Source: G963665925 sp963676345
Lineage (GTDB): Bacteria > Bacillota > Clostridia > Peptostreptococcales > Acidaminobacteraceae
DNA length: 64,000 nt
Assembly: GCA_963676345.2 (NCBI GenBank)
Contig: CAXXTS010000001.1
Location: 372,001 to 436,000 of the forward strand
Direction: 5' to 3'
The notes under the pieces were generated by a model that was not told where the DNA came from, made no database searches, and saw only the letters and a program-made list of their open reading frames with translations. Within the stretch, counting starts at the first letter, position 1. Each line of letters starts with the position of its first letter. This document shows positions 26,878-35,527 of the stretch, piece after piece. Made by a program: the position numbers and the translations under genes.

Positions 26878-27883
26878 TTATCTCATCTCCTCCGCCACGA
26901 GCGATGATGATCTCACCTGCTTCTTCTAGCTTACGTATAACATTAACAATTTTCTGTTGCGCTTCTTCAACATCTCTAAGACGCACAGGCCCCATAAACT
27001 CCATATCTTCCTTGAGCATTTCTGCCATACGCTTTGACATGTTGGCAAAGATAACATCACGCACTTCTTCTGTTGCACCTTTACATGCAACCGATAGATC
27101 ATTATTGTCAATTTCACGAATAAATCTTTGAATAGAGACACTGTCCAGATTAATGATATCTTCGAATACGAACATACGTTTTCTGATTTCTTCTGCAAGA
27201 TCTGCGTTTTGAATTTCCAGCGTTTCCATAATAAATTTCTCAGTACCCCTGTCAACAGAGTTAAGAATATCAACAATAGCTTGAATACCACCCGTAGCTG
27301 CATAATCTTGTGTCACCATAGATGACAACTTTCTCTCAAGGACAAGTTCCACTTCTTTAATAACTTCAGGTGATGTGGATTCCATAAGCGCAATACGCTG
27401 TGCGACATCAGCCTGTTTATCCTGTGGCAGTGCCGCCAAAATTGACGATGCCTGGGATGGATTCAAATAAGACAAAATCAGTGCCAGCGTTTGAGGATGC
27501 TCATTTTGTATAAAGTTCAGCAGTTGTCCTGCATCGGCCTTTCTAACAAAATCAAACGGACGTACCTGTAAGGATGCTGTCAGTTTATTGATAATTTCAA
27601 GCGCCTTTTGAGAACCCATTGCTTTTTCAAGAACTTCTTTAGCATACCCGATACCGCCTTCAGAAACAAACTCCTGAGCTACACACACCTGATAGAATTC
27701 TTCAAGAATATTCTCTTTCTCATCTGGATCTACCTTGCGCATATTTGCAATCTCAAGAGTGAGTTCTTCAATCTCATCATCCTGGAGGTGTGCAAATAGC
27801 TGTGCTGATTTTTCTGGACCCAGTGATATCAATAACACTGCTGCCTTTTGTCTACCGGTAAAATCACCTTTTTTTCTAGCCAT
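26870..27883 (-). CDS. fliG: Flagellar motor switch protein FliG
   Basis: A 337-residue rotor protein. N-terminal FliF-binding domain begins GRQKAAVLLISLGPEKSAQLF; the middle domain holds ENEHPQTLALILSYLNPSQA-type EHPQ motif (here NEHPQTLALIL); the C-terminal torque domain includes the charged helix NMSKRMAEMLKEDMEFMGPVRL with the conserved Arg/Glu/Asp residues. It transfers stator force to the MS ring. ATG 27883 is 14 bases after the fliF stop. Confidence 0.96.
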   Translation of the reverse strand: MARKKGDFTGRQKAAVLLISLGPEKSAQLFAHLQDDEIEELTLEIANMRKVDPDEKENILEEFYQVCVAQEFVSEGGIGYAKEVLEKAMGSQKALEIINKLTASLQVRPFDFVRKADAGQLLNFIQNEHPQTLALILSYLNPSQASSILAALPQDKQADVAQRIALMESTSPEVIKEVELVLERKLSSMVTQDYAATGGIQAIVDILNSVDRGTEKFIMETLEIQNADLAEEIRKRMFVFEDIINLDSVSIQRFIREIDNNDLSVACKGATEEVRDVIFANMSKRMAEMLKEDMEFMGPVRLRDVEEAQQKIVNVIRKLEEAGEIIIARGGGDEIIV

Positions 27884-27897
27884 AAGTCACTACCCCA

Positions 27898-29430
27898 TCA
27901 ATCTTCATTCAGCCAAGCACGCAGAAGTTGAGCAACAACTTCTGGGTTGGTTTCAATAAACTTCTCAATCTGATATTTAGGACTCGACTGATCAGCTTCT
28001 TCAAGTCGAATTTCCTCAATTTCACGTTGTTCTTCAAGTTCACGCATGATACGTTCTTCTTCCTCTGATTTCGCTTTGCGTCGCATAAAGAGAACAGCAC
28101 CAGCAATAGCCGATACAATTACCCCAGCAACAACAGCGAAAATCCACCAAGGAATACCTGCATCTGCCATTTCGTCAGCGAACGGATCTTCAATTACACT
28201 AAAGGTCTGACCCGATACCTGAACCACTCTAGTGTCGAGTCCTGCTGCTGCAGAAACCAAATCCTGAATTTCATTTTTTTGCTCTTCTGTTAGCGTTTCA
28301 TCTACCAGGTTGGTTTCATCAACAATGACACTAATGGTAATATCTTTAATTTGACCTTCTGCTTTTTCAACAGTTGTCAACGTCTCATTCATTTCATAGT
28401 TAATGGTTTTTGAAGCCTTTTGGTATTGTGTCCCCGCGCCATCGATTTCATTGTAATTGGTTGCTTCAGAGTTTGAATCGGTTCCAGGAACACCAGATGT
28501 ACCTGCGTTTAGAGTACTTTCCTGAATTTCCGTCATACTGCGTACAAGCCCATTTGTTTCGCCTTCAATAGGTACTGAGTACATTTTCGAGCTTGTTACT
28601 TGACTATCAAAATCAAGCGTCACAGCAACCATAACCCGAACGCCACCCTCACCAAAGATAGTTGCTAGAAAAGCCTCTAAATCCTTTTCAAGTTTTTCCT
28701 GAACCTGTTGCTGCAATTCACGTTGATTGTTGGCATTGATTTGCCCCTGTGTATCAGCAATCTCATTGAGCACACGTCCAGTGTTGTCTACCACCGAAAC
28801 GTTGCTGGCTTCCAGCCCTTTTACCGAGTTCACCAGAATCATTACAATACCGTTTACCTGCTGTTGATTCAGTGTATAACCACCGTTCAATAATAAAGTG
28901 ACAGACGCTTTTGATACCGTAGAATCATTGAGTAAAAAAGCACTGTCACTTGGTATAGTCAAGTTGACCTTCGCTCTCTCAACAGCATCTATCGTCTCAA
29001 TGGTTTCAGCCAGCGCAGTTTCCTGTGCAAGCTCATACATTTGATCTTTGTCTTCAGAAGTATATGTAAGTGATGTGTTGCTGAACGCCTGTGTCCAGTT
29101 AAAATCTTTTGTCGTTAAAAGCCCATTAAGCGTCAGCTGCATTTTAGCTCGGCTCAAATCCTCTTTGGGCACAAGGAGCGTTGTAGCATTATCATCATCA
29201 CGGTAGCGAATGCCAAGATCATCTAAACCAGTAGATATCTGAGCCGCCTCATCTAAGGAAAGACCCGTTGCGAGAGGAACATATTCAGTTCTTGTCAGCA
29301 GCAAAATAGCCACAGCAATGATTAGAGTCAACGCTGCGCCGCCACCAAAATATATTATCTTTTGTCTTCTATCTAACCCATCAAGAAACTCAGAAATTTG
29401 AGTTCTTATCCTTTGAAAAAATTCACCCAT
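27898..29430 (-). CDS. fliF: Flagellar MS-ring protein FliF
   Basis: A 510-residue MS-ring subunit. First transmembrane segment about residues 24-46, ring-building domains include YVPLATGLSLDEAAQISTGL and RAKVNLTIPSDSAFLL. A serine/threonine/asparagine-rich beta-collar region (about 290-340) precedes the second transmembrane segment (about 430-450). The C-terminal tail SSPKYQIEKFIETNPEVVAQLLRAWL is the FliG-binding helix. ATG 29430 follows AGAGGTG. Confidence 0.96.
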   Translation of the reverse strand: MGEFFQRIRTQISEFLDGLDRRQKIIYFGGGAALTLIIAVAILLLTRTEYVPLATGLSLDEAAQISTGLDDLGIRYRDDDNATTLLVPKEDLSRAKMQLTLNGLLTTKDFNWTQAFSNTSLTYTSEDKDQMYELAQETALAETIETIDAVERAKVNLTIPSDSAFLLNDSTVSKASVTLLLNGGYTLNQQQVNGIVMILVNSVKGLEASNVSVVDNTGRVLNEIADTQGQINANNQRELQQQVQEKLEKDLEAFLATIFGEGGVRVMVAVTLDFDSQVTSSKMYSVPIEGETNGLVRSMTEIQESTLNAGTSGVPGTDSNSEATNYNEIDGAGTQYQKASKTINYEMNETLTTVEKAEGQIKDITISVIVDETNLVDETLTEEQKNEIQDLVSAAAGLDTRVVQVSGQTFSVIEDPFADEMADAGIPWWIFAVVAGVIVSAIAGAVLFMRRKAKSEEEERIMRELEEQREIEEIRLEEADQSSPKYQIEKFIETNPEVVAQLLRAWLNED

Positions 29431-29498
29431 TTTACACCTCTAAAGCTACGATTTACAGTATTTCCACCTGATTATGACAATTTTATTATGAGGCACCT

Positions 29499-29795
29499 TT
29501 AGAACTGTAAGCGCATAATTTCGTTATATGCATCTATGACTTTATTTCTAACCTCTACGGCCATATTAAGCGTTAAATCCGCTTTCATGGCTTCTATTCT
29601 CAGTTCATGGATGTTATCGACTTCGCCCACCTGCAAGAGTTCATCGATGGATTGAGTTGTTTTCTCGGCATCATTAACTTCTCCAAGTGCATCCATGAGT
29701 ATATTTTTAAAGTCTACGGATGAATTTTCTGTTGTTTTCTTCGTCTCATTCAGAGCTGAATTCAGCGCCCCTAGGTTTGTTGAATCTATCTTCAA
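29499..29795 (-). CDS. fliE: Hook-basal body complex protein FliE
   Basis: A 98-residue rod-MS ring adaptor. The C-terminal block IHELRIEAMKADLTLNMAVEVRNKVIDAYNEIMRLQF is the FliE signature, and SSVDFKNILMDALGEVND is the usual N-terminal helix. It starts at TTG 29795, eight bases after a GGGGGG box. A 68-base gap separates it from fliF. Confidence 0.94.
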   Translation of the reverse strand: MKIDSTNLGALNSALNETKKTTENSSVDFKNILMDALGEVNDAEKTTQSIDELLQVGEVDNIHELRIEAMKADLTLNMAVEVRNKVIDAYNEIMRLQF

Positions 29796-29831
29796 CGATT
29801 AGCCCCCCTAAAACATTATTTCCCTCAGTTA

Positions 29832-30272
29832 TTACTTACCAATGTCCAGTGCTCTTAGCGCCATAGATTTTGTGCTCGATAGAGCGGTCGTATTCGCTTC
29901 ATATGCACGCGATGCTGAAATGAGATTAATCATTTCCGATACAATTTCAACGTTTGGAAGAAGCACATAACCTTCTTCATCGGCATCAGGGTGGCCTGGG
30001 TTGTACTCTCTCTTAAACTCAGAGAGGTCTTCTCTAATCCCCATCACTTCGACCCCACTTCCAACTTGCCCGTCGCCTGTAACTTTTGACAATACATCAC
30101 TGAAGTCATCGGATTCTAGTGATCTAAACACAGTCACTTTTCGTCTATAAGGTGTACCTGCACTCGTTCTTGTGGTATTGGCATTCGCAATATTTTCAGA
30201 GATAACGTCCATTCTCAGGCGCTCCGCTGTCAGTCCAGTAGAACTGATATTTATTGAATTAAAAAAACTCAT
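29832..30272 (-). CDS. flgC: Flagellar proximal rod protein FlgC
   Basis: A 146-residue rod protein with the N-terminal flagellar motif TGLTAERLRMDVISENIANANTTRT and C-terminal LPNVEIVSEMINLISASRAYEANTTAL. Both helices would form the D0 core. ATG 30272 follows AAGGAGGCG. It lies second in the operon, after flgB. Confidence 0.96.
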   Translation of the reverse strand: MSFFNSINISSTGLTAERLRMDVISENIANANTTRTSAGTPYRRKVTVFRSLESDDFSDVLSKVTGDGQVGSGVEVMGIREDLSEFKREYNPGHPDADEEGYVLLPNVEIVSEMINLISASRAYEANTTALSSTKSMALRALDIGK

Positions 30273-30287
30273 ACGTTACGCCTCCTT

Positions 30288-30692
30288 CTAGCGGTTACTC
30301 TTAATAGCTGTCTTTAAACGTGTCAATTGTCCGTTAAGCTGTTCTGTCAAAGCAGCATACTTAATTTGATTTTTTGCAAGCTCTGACATTTCTAAATCGA
30401 CATTCACACTATTTTTATCTGTTCTAAAACTTCGGTCATCTACGACTTCAACCTGCGGGTTCAGCCCCTGGGTGCCGTAAATATTCATATGATTCTCATG
30501 CGTGAGTTCCATCTTTGTATGTGGTCCCATACCTAGATGGTCCTTGAGAATACTTTCAAAGTTGACAGTTTGTCTCTTATACCCTGGTGTATTCACATTT
30601 GCCAAGTTATTTGAAATGGCTTCATTTTTCAACCATGAAGCATCCATTGTTTTCTTAAATACGTCTATACGTTGAAATGATTTGTCTAGCAT
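30288..30692 (-). CDS. flgB: Flagellar proximal rod protein FlgB
   Basis: A 134-residue rod protein, the first gene of the fla/che operon. The signature WLKNEAISNNLANVNTPGYKRQTV is near the N-terminus and KNSVNVDLEMSELAKNQIKYAALTEQLNG near the C-terminus. ATG 30692 follows GGAGG six bases upstream. A sigma-28 promoter (30723-30750) and a vegetative-type extended -10 (30796-30804) lie in its leader. Confidence 0.96.
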   Translation of the reverse strand: MLDKSFQRIDVFKKTMDASWLKNEAISNNLANVNTPGYKRQTVNFESILKDHLGMGPHTKMELTHENHMNIYGTQGLNPQVEVVDDRSFRTDKNSVNVDLEMSELAKNQIKYAALTEQLNGQLTRLKTAIKSNR

Positions 30693-30722
30693 ACTCAGCC
30701 TCCAATTTACATCTTTTGAGTA

Positions 30723-30750
30723 TTATCGGCTATTCTATTCTATTTGTTTA
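30723..30750 (-). promoter_or_regulatory. Sigma-28 (SigD) promoter of the fla/che operon
   Basis: On the minus strand TAAA (30750-30747) is followed after 16 bases by GCCGATAA (30730-30723), an exact match to the sigma-28 -10 consensus. The usual spacing is 15, so it is one base long. It ends 30 bases before the flgB start, leaving room for a short leader and ribosome binding site. Confidence 0.75.
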
Positions 30751-30795
30751 ATATGCATCTTATAAATGGCAAAAACAAATATGAATTTCATTCCA

Positions 30796-30804
30796 ATTAT
30801 ATCA
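30796..30804 (-). promoter_or_regulatory. Extended -10 (sigma-A type) promoter candidate upstream of flgB
   Basis: TGATATAAT on the minus strand is a perfect extended -10. No good -35 is found at 17 bases upstream, which is tolerated for extended -10 promoters. It could give basal operon expression independent of sigma-28. Confidence 0.5.
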
Positions 30805-30846
30805 TAGAATAAAGAAAAAATGGGACTTTGAACAGAATTTCTAGGC

Positions 30847-30888
30847 ATTGTGACCATCGTCCCGATATGCTTCAGATATCGTCACAAT
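30847..30888. repeat. Nested inverted repeat upstream of flgB
   Basis: ATTGTGAC (30847-30854) is matched by GTCACAAT (30881-30888), and inside it CGATAT (30863-30868) is matched by ATATCG (30876-30881). It lies about 45 bases upstream of the extended -10 element, so it may be an operator; a remnant RNA structure is also possible. Confidence 0.45.
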
Positions 30889-31028
30889 CTTATTTAAGTG
30901 TCTTGATTCATAATTTGTTTTCACTTCTAGGACTCGAACATATCCGTCATACTAATCGGTAAAGATTTACCCTTTCAAACCAAGATAAAACCATTTCCAT
31001 TTATTCCAATATAAACTAACCTTCAAAC

Positions 31029-31075
31029 ATAAAAAATGGCAGAAATCATGGATACTTCCAAGATTTCTGCCATTT
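31029..31075 (-). terminator. Rho-independent terminator of topA-codY
   Basis: Arms of 14 bases, AAATGGCAGAAATC and GATTTCTGCCATTT, enclose 14 bases and are followed on the minus strand by six U. It lies 26 bases after the codY stop. Confidence 0.88.
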
Positions 31076-31100
31076 GTGTACATTTCACTTTTTCATCTGC

Positions 31101-31880
31101 CTATTTTTTAAGCTTGTTCAGCTCATCAGTAAGCTTTTCGTTTAGAATTCGAATGTATGTGCCTTTCATTCCTAGAGATCTGGACTCAATGACACCAGCA
31201 CTTTCGAATTTTCTCAGGGCATTTACAATAACTGAACGTGTAATGCCTACGCGGTCTGCAATTTTACTTGCTACAAGAAGACCTTCATTGCCGTCTAGTT
31301 CATTAAAAATGTGCTCGATAGCTTCTAGCTCTGAGAACGATAGTGTTCCAATCGCCATTTGAACAACAGCCTTTTTTCTAGCTTCTTCTTCAAATTCGTC
31401 GCTCTTAGCACGGATGATTTCCATACCAACAACTGTAGCTGCATACTCTGCTAGAACTAGATCTTCATCGTCGAATTGACCTTCTTTTCTAGCAATAACA
31501 AGCGTACCCAGACGCTGACCATTTCCTAGAATCGGAACGATTGTTACTATTTTTGAATAGCTATCAATATCGTTCTTGAAAATCTCAAGTAGACCTTCTT
31601 CGGTAATGTTGTATGCAGTCTCAATAATTTTAAGCAGTTCAACATTGTATGCTTCAGGGAAGAATTCACTTCCAGTTGATTCTTCAACAATTAACGGACT
31701 ATCAGCATGATCGTACAGTGATACACCCAAAACTTTACCGCGCTTGCTTGAAACGTATACGTTTGCTTCAAGAATTTCTTTTAGAATTTCACATAAGTCT
31801 GTAAATGCAACCGGCGTTTGACCAGTCTGCTGTAGAATACGGTTGAGTCTCCGCGTTTTTTCCAATAATGTATTCGGCAT
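31101..31880 (-). CDS. codY: GTP- and branched-chain amino acid-sensing repressor CodY
   Basis: A 259-residue global regulator of stationary-phase and nutrient genes. The N-terminal GAF domain begins LLEKTRRLNRILQQTG; the C-terminal winged helix-turn-helix has ASKIADRVGITRSVIVNALRKFESAGVIESRSLGMKG. Length and both domains are standard. ATG 31880 follows AGGAGGG and is 28 bases after the topA stop, with no terminator between, so topA-codY is likely one transcript. As in Bacillus, it stands immediately upstream of the fla/che operon. Confidence 0.97.
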   Translation of the reverse strand: MPNTLLEKTRRLNRILQQTGQTPVAFTDLCEILKEILEANVYVSSKRGKVLGVSLYDHADSPLIVEESTGSEFFPEAYNVELLKIIETAYNITEEGLLEIFKNDIDSYSKIVTIVPILGNGQRLGTLVIARKEGQFDDEDLVLAEYAATVVGMEIIRAKSDEFEEEARKKAVVQMAIGTLSFSELEAIEHIFNELDGNEGLLVASKIADRVGITRSVIVNALRKFESAGVIESRSLGMKGTYIRILNEKLTDELNKLKK

Positions 31881-31908
31881 CTTACCCTCCTAGTTAACAA
31901 CTCACTCA

Positions 31909-33999
31909 CTAACCACTTGTATCTTCTTTTGTTTCTTCTATCGGTCTTTTATAATTGCACGTTTTGCTTGAACACTTTATACTATGCTCTTTCTTCGTAC
32001 GCTTTTCAACCAGAAACTCACCACATTCCGGACATGACTCCCCAGTAGGCTTGTCCCATGAAACGAACCTACAGTCCGGGAATGTGCTACACCCATAAAA
32101 AGTTCTAAATTTTTTCGTTTTGCGCTCTACAACTTCTCCATCTTTACAATGTGGACACTTCACACCGATTTCTTTAAGAATCGGTTTGGTGTTCTTACAA
32201 TCCGGATAGTTTGAGCACGCAAGGAATTTACCGAAGCGGCCATATTTAATGACCATCTTTTCACCACATTTGTCGCAGTCTATATCTGTCTCTTCAGTAA
32301 GATCCACTTTTTCAATATCTTCTTCAGCGTGGTTGAGCAGCTTTTCAAATGGAGCGTAGAAGTTTCGAATAACATCTTTCCACTCAACATCACCATTTTC
32401 AACTGCATCAAATTCTTCCTCGCGCTGAGCAGTAAAGTCAACATTTACAACATCAACGAAGTAAGATTCCATGATCTCATTAATCAGTTCACCAAGCTCT
32501 GTAGGCTTAAGCGCTTTCTTCTCACGCTCAACATAACCTCGACTTAAAATCGTCGAAATTGTTGGTGCATAAGTACTTGGACGCCCAATACCCTTTTCCT
32601 CCATCTCTTTTACGAGCGAGGCCTCAGTATAGCGTGCAGGCGGCTGAGTAAAGTGCTGTGACGGTTCGATTTTCTTGAGTTTGCATACTTCACCAACTTC
32701 AAGCTCAGGCAACACGTTTTCTTTGACGCTTGTGTAAGTATATACTTTCAAAAAACCATCAAACTTGAGTTGAGTCCCATTGGACTTAAAGTCATAGTCT
32801 CCGTTTTTCAGTTCTACACTTACAGAATCAAATTCCGCGTTTGCCATGCCATGTGCAACAAATCGTTCCCATATCAGCTTGTAAAGCTTATACTGATCTT
32901 TTGACAGCGACGCAATGATTTCATCTGGAACCCTTAGTACCGATGTAGGTCTAATTGCCTCATGGGCATCCTGAGCAGATTTTTTATTAGACTTTTTGCG
33001 CTCAGTTGTACTTAAGTAATCCTTGCTGAAATTTTCTTCAATATAACCACGTCTTTGATCTCTTGCTTCATCAGAAATTCTCACAGAGTCAGTACGCATG
33101 TATGTGATTAGACCTACGGTTCCAGATCCTTTTACACTTATACCCTCATATAGCTGCTGTGCAATCATCATTGTTTTCTTTGTTGAAAACCCGAATCTGC
33201 TTGAAGCTTCCTGCTGCAGAGAACTCGTCGTAAAACAAGCCTGAGGGGATCTCGTTTTTACCCTCTTATTGATTTTGCTAATGACATAATCATTTTTTTC
33301 TAAATCAGAAACAATTTGGTCAGAAACTTCCTTTGTTTGAATAGGGAGCTTCTTCCCATCTTTGCCCTTAAACTGGGCGTCAAAGGTTCTTTTAGAAGAT
33401 GACGCGGTCAGTTTCGTACTAATTTCCCAGTATTCTTCCGGAACAAAGGCTTTAATCAGTTCTTCCTTGTCGCAAATCATTTTTGTAGCAACAGACTGTA
33501 CACGACCTGCACTTAACCCCTTACGGATTTTTCTCCATAGCAGTGGGCTAATGCTGTATCCAACAAGTCTATCCAGAATTCTTCTGGCCTGTTGCGCATC
33601 TACAAGATTTACATCAATCTTACGCGGCGATTTAATCGCTGCCTTAATTGCATCTTTCGTGATCTCATGGAAGGAAACGCGACACGCTTCATCCGGATCA
33701 ATGTTAAGTAAAAATGACAGATGCCAAGCTATAGCTTCCCCTTCGCGGTCGGGGTCGGTAGCGAGAAATACTTTGTCAGCCTTTTTAGCAGCCTGACGAA
33801 GTTCTTTAATCACTGGACCTTTTCCTCGAATGGTAATGTAAGCAGGATCAAAATCTTCTTCGATATCGATTCCCATCTTACTTTTAGGCAAATCTCTGAC
33901 ATGCCCAATTGAAGCTTTTACTTTATAATTGCGTCCTAGAAATTTTTCGATTGTCTTTGCCTTTGCCGGCGATTCTACAATGACCAGATATTTTGACAT
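31909..33999 (-). CDS. topA: DNA topoisomerase I
   Basis: A type IA topoisomerase of 696 residues that relaxes negative supercoils. Toprim domain at the N-terminus (YLVIVESPAKAKTIEKFLG, TDPDREGEAIAWHL), active-site Tyr300 in GLITYMRTDSVRIS, and three C-terminal zinc ribbons (CDKCGEKM, CPHCKDGE, CPECGEFL). The start is set at ATG 33999 because GGAGGTG lies just before it. An upstream in-frame ATG at 34014 would place that box inside the gene. A consensus promoter precedes it. Confidence 0.96.
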   Translation of the reverse strand: MSKYLVIVESPAKAKTIEKFLGRNYKVKASIGHVRDLPKSKMGIDIEEDFDPAYITIRGKGPVIKELRQAAKKADKVFLATDPDREGEAIAWHLSFLLNIDPDEACRVSFHEITKDAIKAAIKSPRKIDVNLVDAQQARRILDRLVGYSISPLLWRKIRKGLSAGRVQSVATKMICDKEELIKAFVPEEYWEISTKLTASSSKRTFDAQFKGKDGKKLPIQTKEVSDQIVSDLEKNDYVISKINKRVKTRSPQACFTTSSLQQEASSRFGFSTKKTMMIAQQLYEGISVKGSGTVGLITYMRTDSVRISDEARDQRRGYIEENFSKDYLSTTERKKSNKKSAQDAHEAIRPTSVLRVPDEIIASLSKDQYKLYKLIWERFVAHGMANAEFDSVSVELKNGDYDFKSNGTQLKFDGFLKVYTYTSVKENVLPELEVGEVCKLKKIEPSQHFTQPPARYTEASLVKEMEEKGIGRPSTYAPTISTILSRGYVEREKKALKPTELGELINEIMESYFVDVVNVDFTAQREEEFDAVENGDVEWKDVIRNFYAPFEKLLNHAEEDIEKVDLTEETDIDCDKCGEKMVIKYGRFGKFLACSNYPDCKNTKPILKEIGVKCPHCKDGEVVERKTKKFRTFYGCSTFPDCRFVSWDKPTGESCPECGEFLVEKRTKKEHSIKCSSKTCNYKRPIEETKEDTSG

Positions 34000-34014
34000 A
34001 TGCACCTCCGGCAT

Positions 34015-34438
34015 AAATTTTAAACATTGAGTATTATAACAGAAATGTTTGAATAATTCAAAATATTATGCAAAATTAACATTTTAAAATAATATTTCAA
34101 ACGGTATACAATCTAACAATCTTATCGCACAAATTGCTAAACGCCTAGTCTGAACATGAAAAGCGACGCCCATTAAACAGTACGAGGCGTCACATTGAAT
34201 TATTATAAACATAAATTCTGAAAAAAGAAAGCACTGTTTTGCTAAATCATAAAATTTGTTGCAATTTTCATGAAACATGAATTGTTTTCAAATTTCACGA
34301 AGTTATGTCTTCATCTCTTGAATAATCTACTCGCTGTAAACTCAGAGGACACATAAAAACTGTAATTTTTACATTTCAACCTAAATTAATTTACTTGCAT
34401 CTATACTAAAGATCTTACAAATTTATGAAACAATCTAC
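34015..34438. other. Intergenic region between dprA and topA (424 bases)
   Basis: AT-rich. It contains the topA promoter at 34033-34061, a 6-base-pair hairpin (GACGCC/GGCGTC, about 34168-34194) that could weakly terminate dprA, and a short bulged inverted repeat near 34264-34284. A 64-codon open frame at 34084-34278 lacks a ribosome binding site and family features. Nothing else is seen. Confidence 0.6.
34033..34061 (-). promoter_or_regulatory. Sigma-A promoter of topA-codY
   Basis: TTGAAT (34061-34056) and TATAAT (34038-34033) are separated by exactly 17 bases on the minus strand, about 35 bases upstream of the topA start. Confidence 0.75.
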
Positions 34439-35527
34439 TTACATACAAATATATAATCCGCCAGGTTCCCGCTTTATCTTGCCTTTCAGCTCTAGAAGCG
34501 TCAGCTGCATCATAATATCACAGACCTCCACCCCAAGTAAAGCAGAAATTTGATCAGCTGTCGCAGGTTCAATTTGAATCAGTGCGTTTTCCAGTTCCGT
34601 TCTACTTTTCCTTCCTGATTTAGACTTTATAGGGGTAAGTGAAACGCCTAATTCACTTAGAATATCTGAGTGGGTTGTTATGGGGACAGCACCTTCACAA
34701 ATAAGCTGAATGGCGCCGCGAGACATAGGATTAGTAACATTTCCCGGAAGTGCCAGAACGGTTCTCCCCTGATCTATTGCCGACTGTGCCGTAATGAGCG
34801 ATCCACTTCTAACACTCGCTTCCATGACTACAACCCCAACACTTATACCACTAATAATACGGTTTCTCATAGGAAAGTGATGTCTTAAGGGACTTGTCCC
34901 CGGTTTGTATTCCGAAAGAATGAGCCCTCCCGAGCTCGTAATGGCATCGTATAGCGCTCTATTCCTTTTCGGATATACTACATCGCATCCACAGCCCAGA
35001 ACTGCAATTGTTCTCGCACCACTTTCCAAGGCTGTTTCATGGGCTATTGTATCTATGCCGGCAGCCATGCCACTGATTATGATTAAGTTGCGTTCTGACA
35101 GGCCTCGTACTATTTTTTTAGTCATTTTAGAGCCATACGGTGTGGGTTTTCTGGTTCCAACAATACCAATACAAGGTTCTGCGTTTTCGGCATTAATTGA
35201 TTCCAGCAAATTTATATCACCTTTTGCATAAAGTAAGACAGGGGCATCATAAATTTCTTTTAACCCCCTTGGGTAGTTTTCATGATACAAATCAATCAGA
35301 TGAATCCCCTGGTCTTCACATTGCTTTATATAAGCTTCAATTCCTTTCTTATCTCTTCTATTAATAAGTGCTCTCGCAAACTTATCTGATACGCAAAATT
35401 CTTTACGAAGTTCATCAAAGGTTGCATTCCACAAGCGGTCTGGATGCCCAGTTCGTTCAAGTAAATCCCTTATTTTTTTTGGACCCATGCCTTCAACCTG
35501 CGTTAGCCAGTATAAAGTCTTCTTCAT
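34439..35527 (-). CDS. dprA: DNA processing protein DprA (Smf)
   Basis: A 362-residue RecA-loading protein for single-stranded transforming DNA. An N-terminal SAM-like/HhH region (VEGMGPKKIRDLLERTG) is followed by the Rossmann-type core with GIVGTRKPTPYG, ISGMAAGIDTIAHETAL, LGCGCDVVYPKRNRAL and FPMRNRIISGIS. The C-terminal winged helix (from about 295) is present. ATG 35527 overlaps the comM stop codon (ATGA), with GGGGAG upstream, so both competence-related genes are coupled. Confidence 0.95.
   Translation of the reverse strand: MKKTLYWLTQVEGMGPKKIRDLLERTGHPDRLWNATFDELRKEFCVSDKFARALINRRDKKGIEAYIKQCEDQGIHLIDLYHENYPRGLKEIYDAPVLLYAKGDINLLESINAENAEPCIGIVGTRKPTPYGSKMTKKIVRGLSERNLIIISGMAAGIDTIAHETALESGARTIAVLGCGCDVVYPKRNRALYDAITSSGGLILSEYKPGTSPLRHHFPMRNRIISGISVGVVVMEASVRSGSLITAQSAIDQGRTVLALPGNVTNPMSRGAIQLICEGAVPITTHSDILSELGVSLTPIKSKSGRKSRTELENALIQIEPATADQISALLGVEVCDIMMQLTLLELKGKIKREPGGLYICM

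Larger units (their letters stand above)
30693..31100. other. Intergenic region between codY and the fla/che operon (408 bases)
   Basis: No gene is visible. It holds the codY terminator near 31029-31075, an inverted-repeat element at 30847-30888, an extended -10 element at 30796-30804 and a sigma-28 promoter at 30723-30750. This is the control region of the motility operon. Confidence 0.8.

Noticed and set aside
30820..30842. CodY box upstream of flgB
   Set aside because: AAATTCTGTTCAAAG has too many mismatches to the CodY consensus AATTTTCWGAAAATT to be claimed.
34084..34278. 64-codon open frame between dprA and topA on the minus strand
   Set aside because: No ribosome binding site, no family resemblance, AT-rich non-coding composition and next to the topA promoter.
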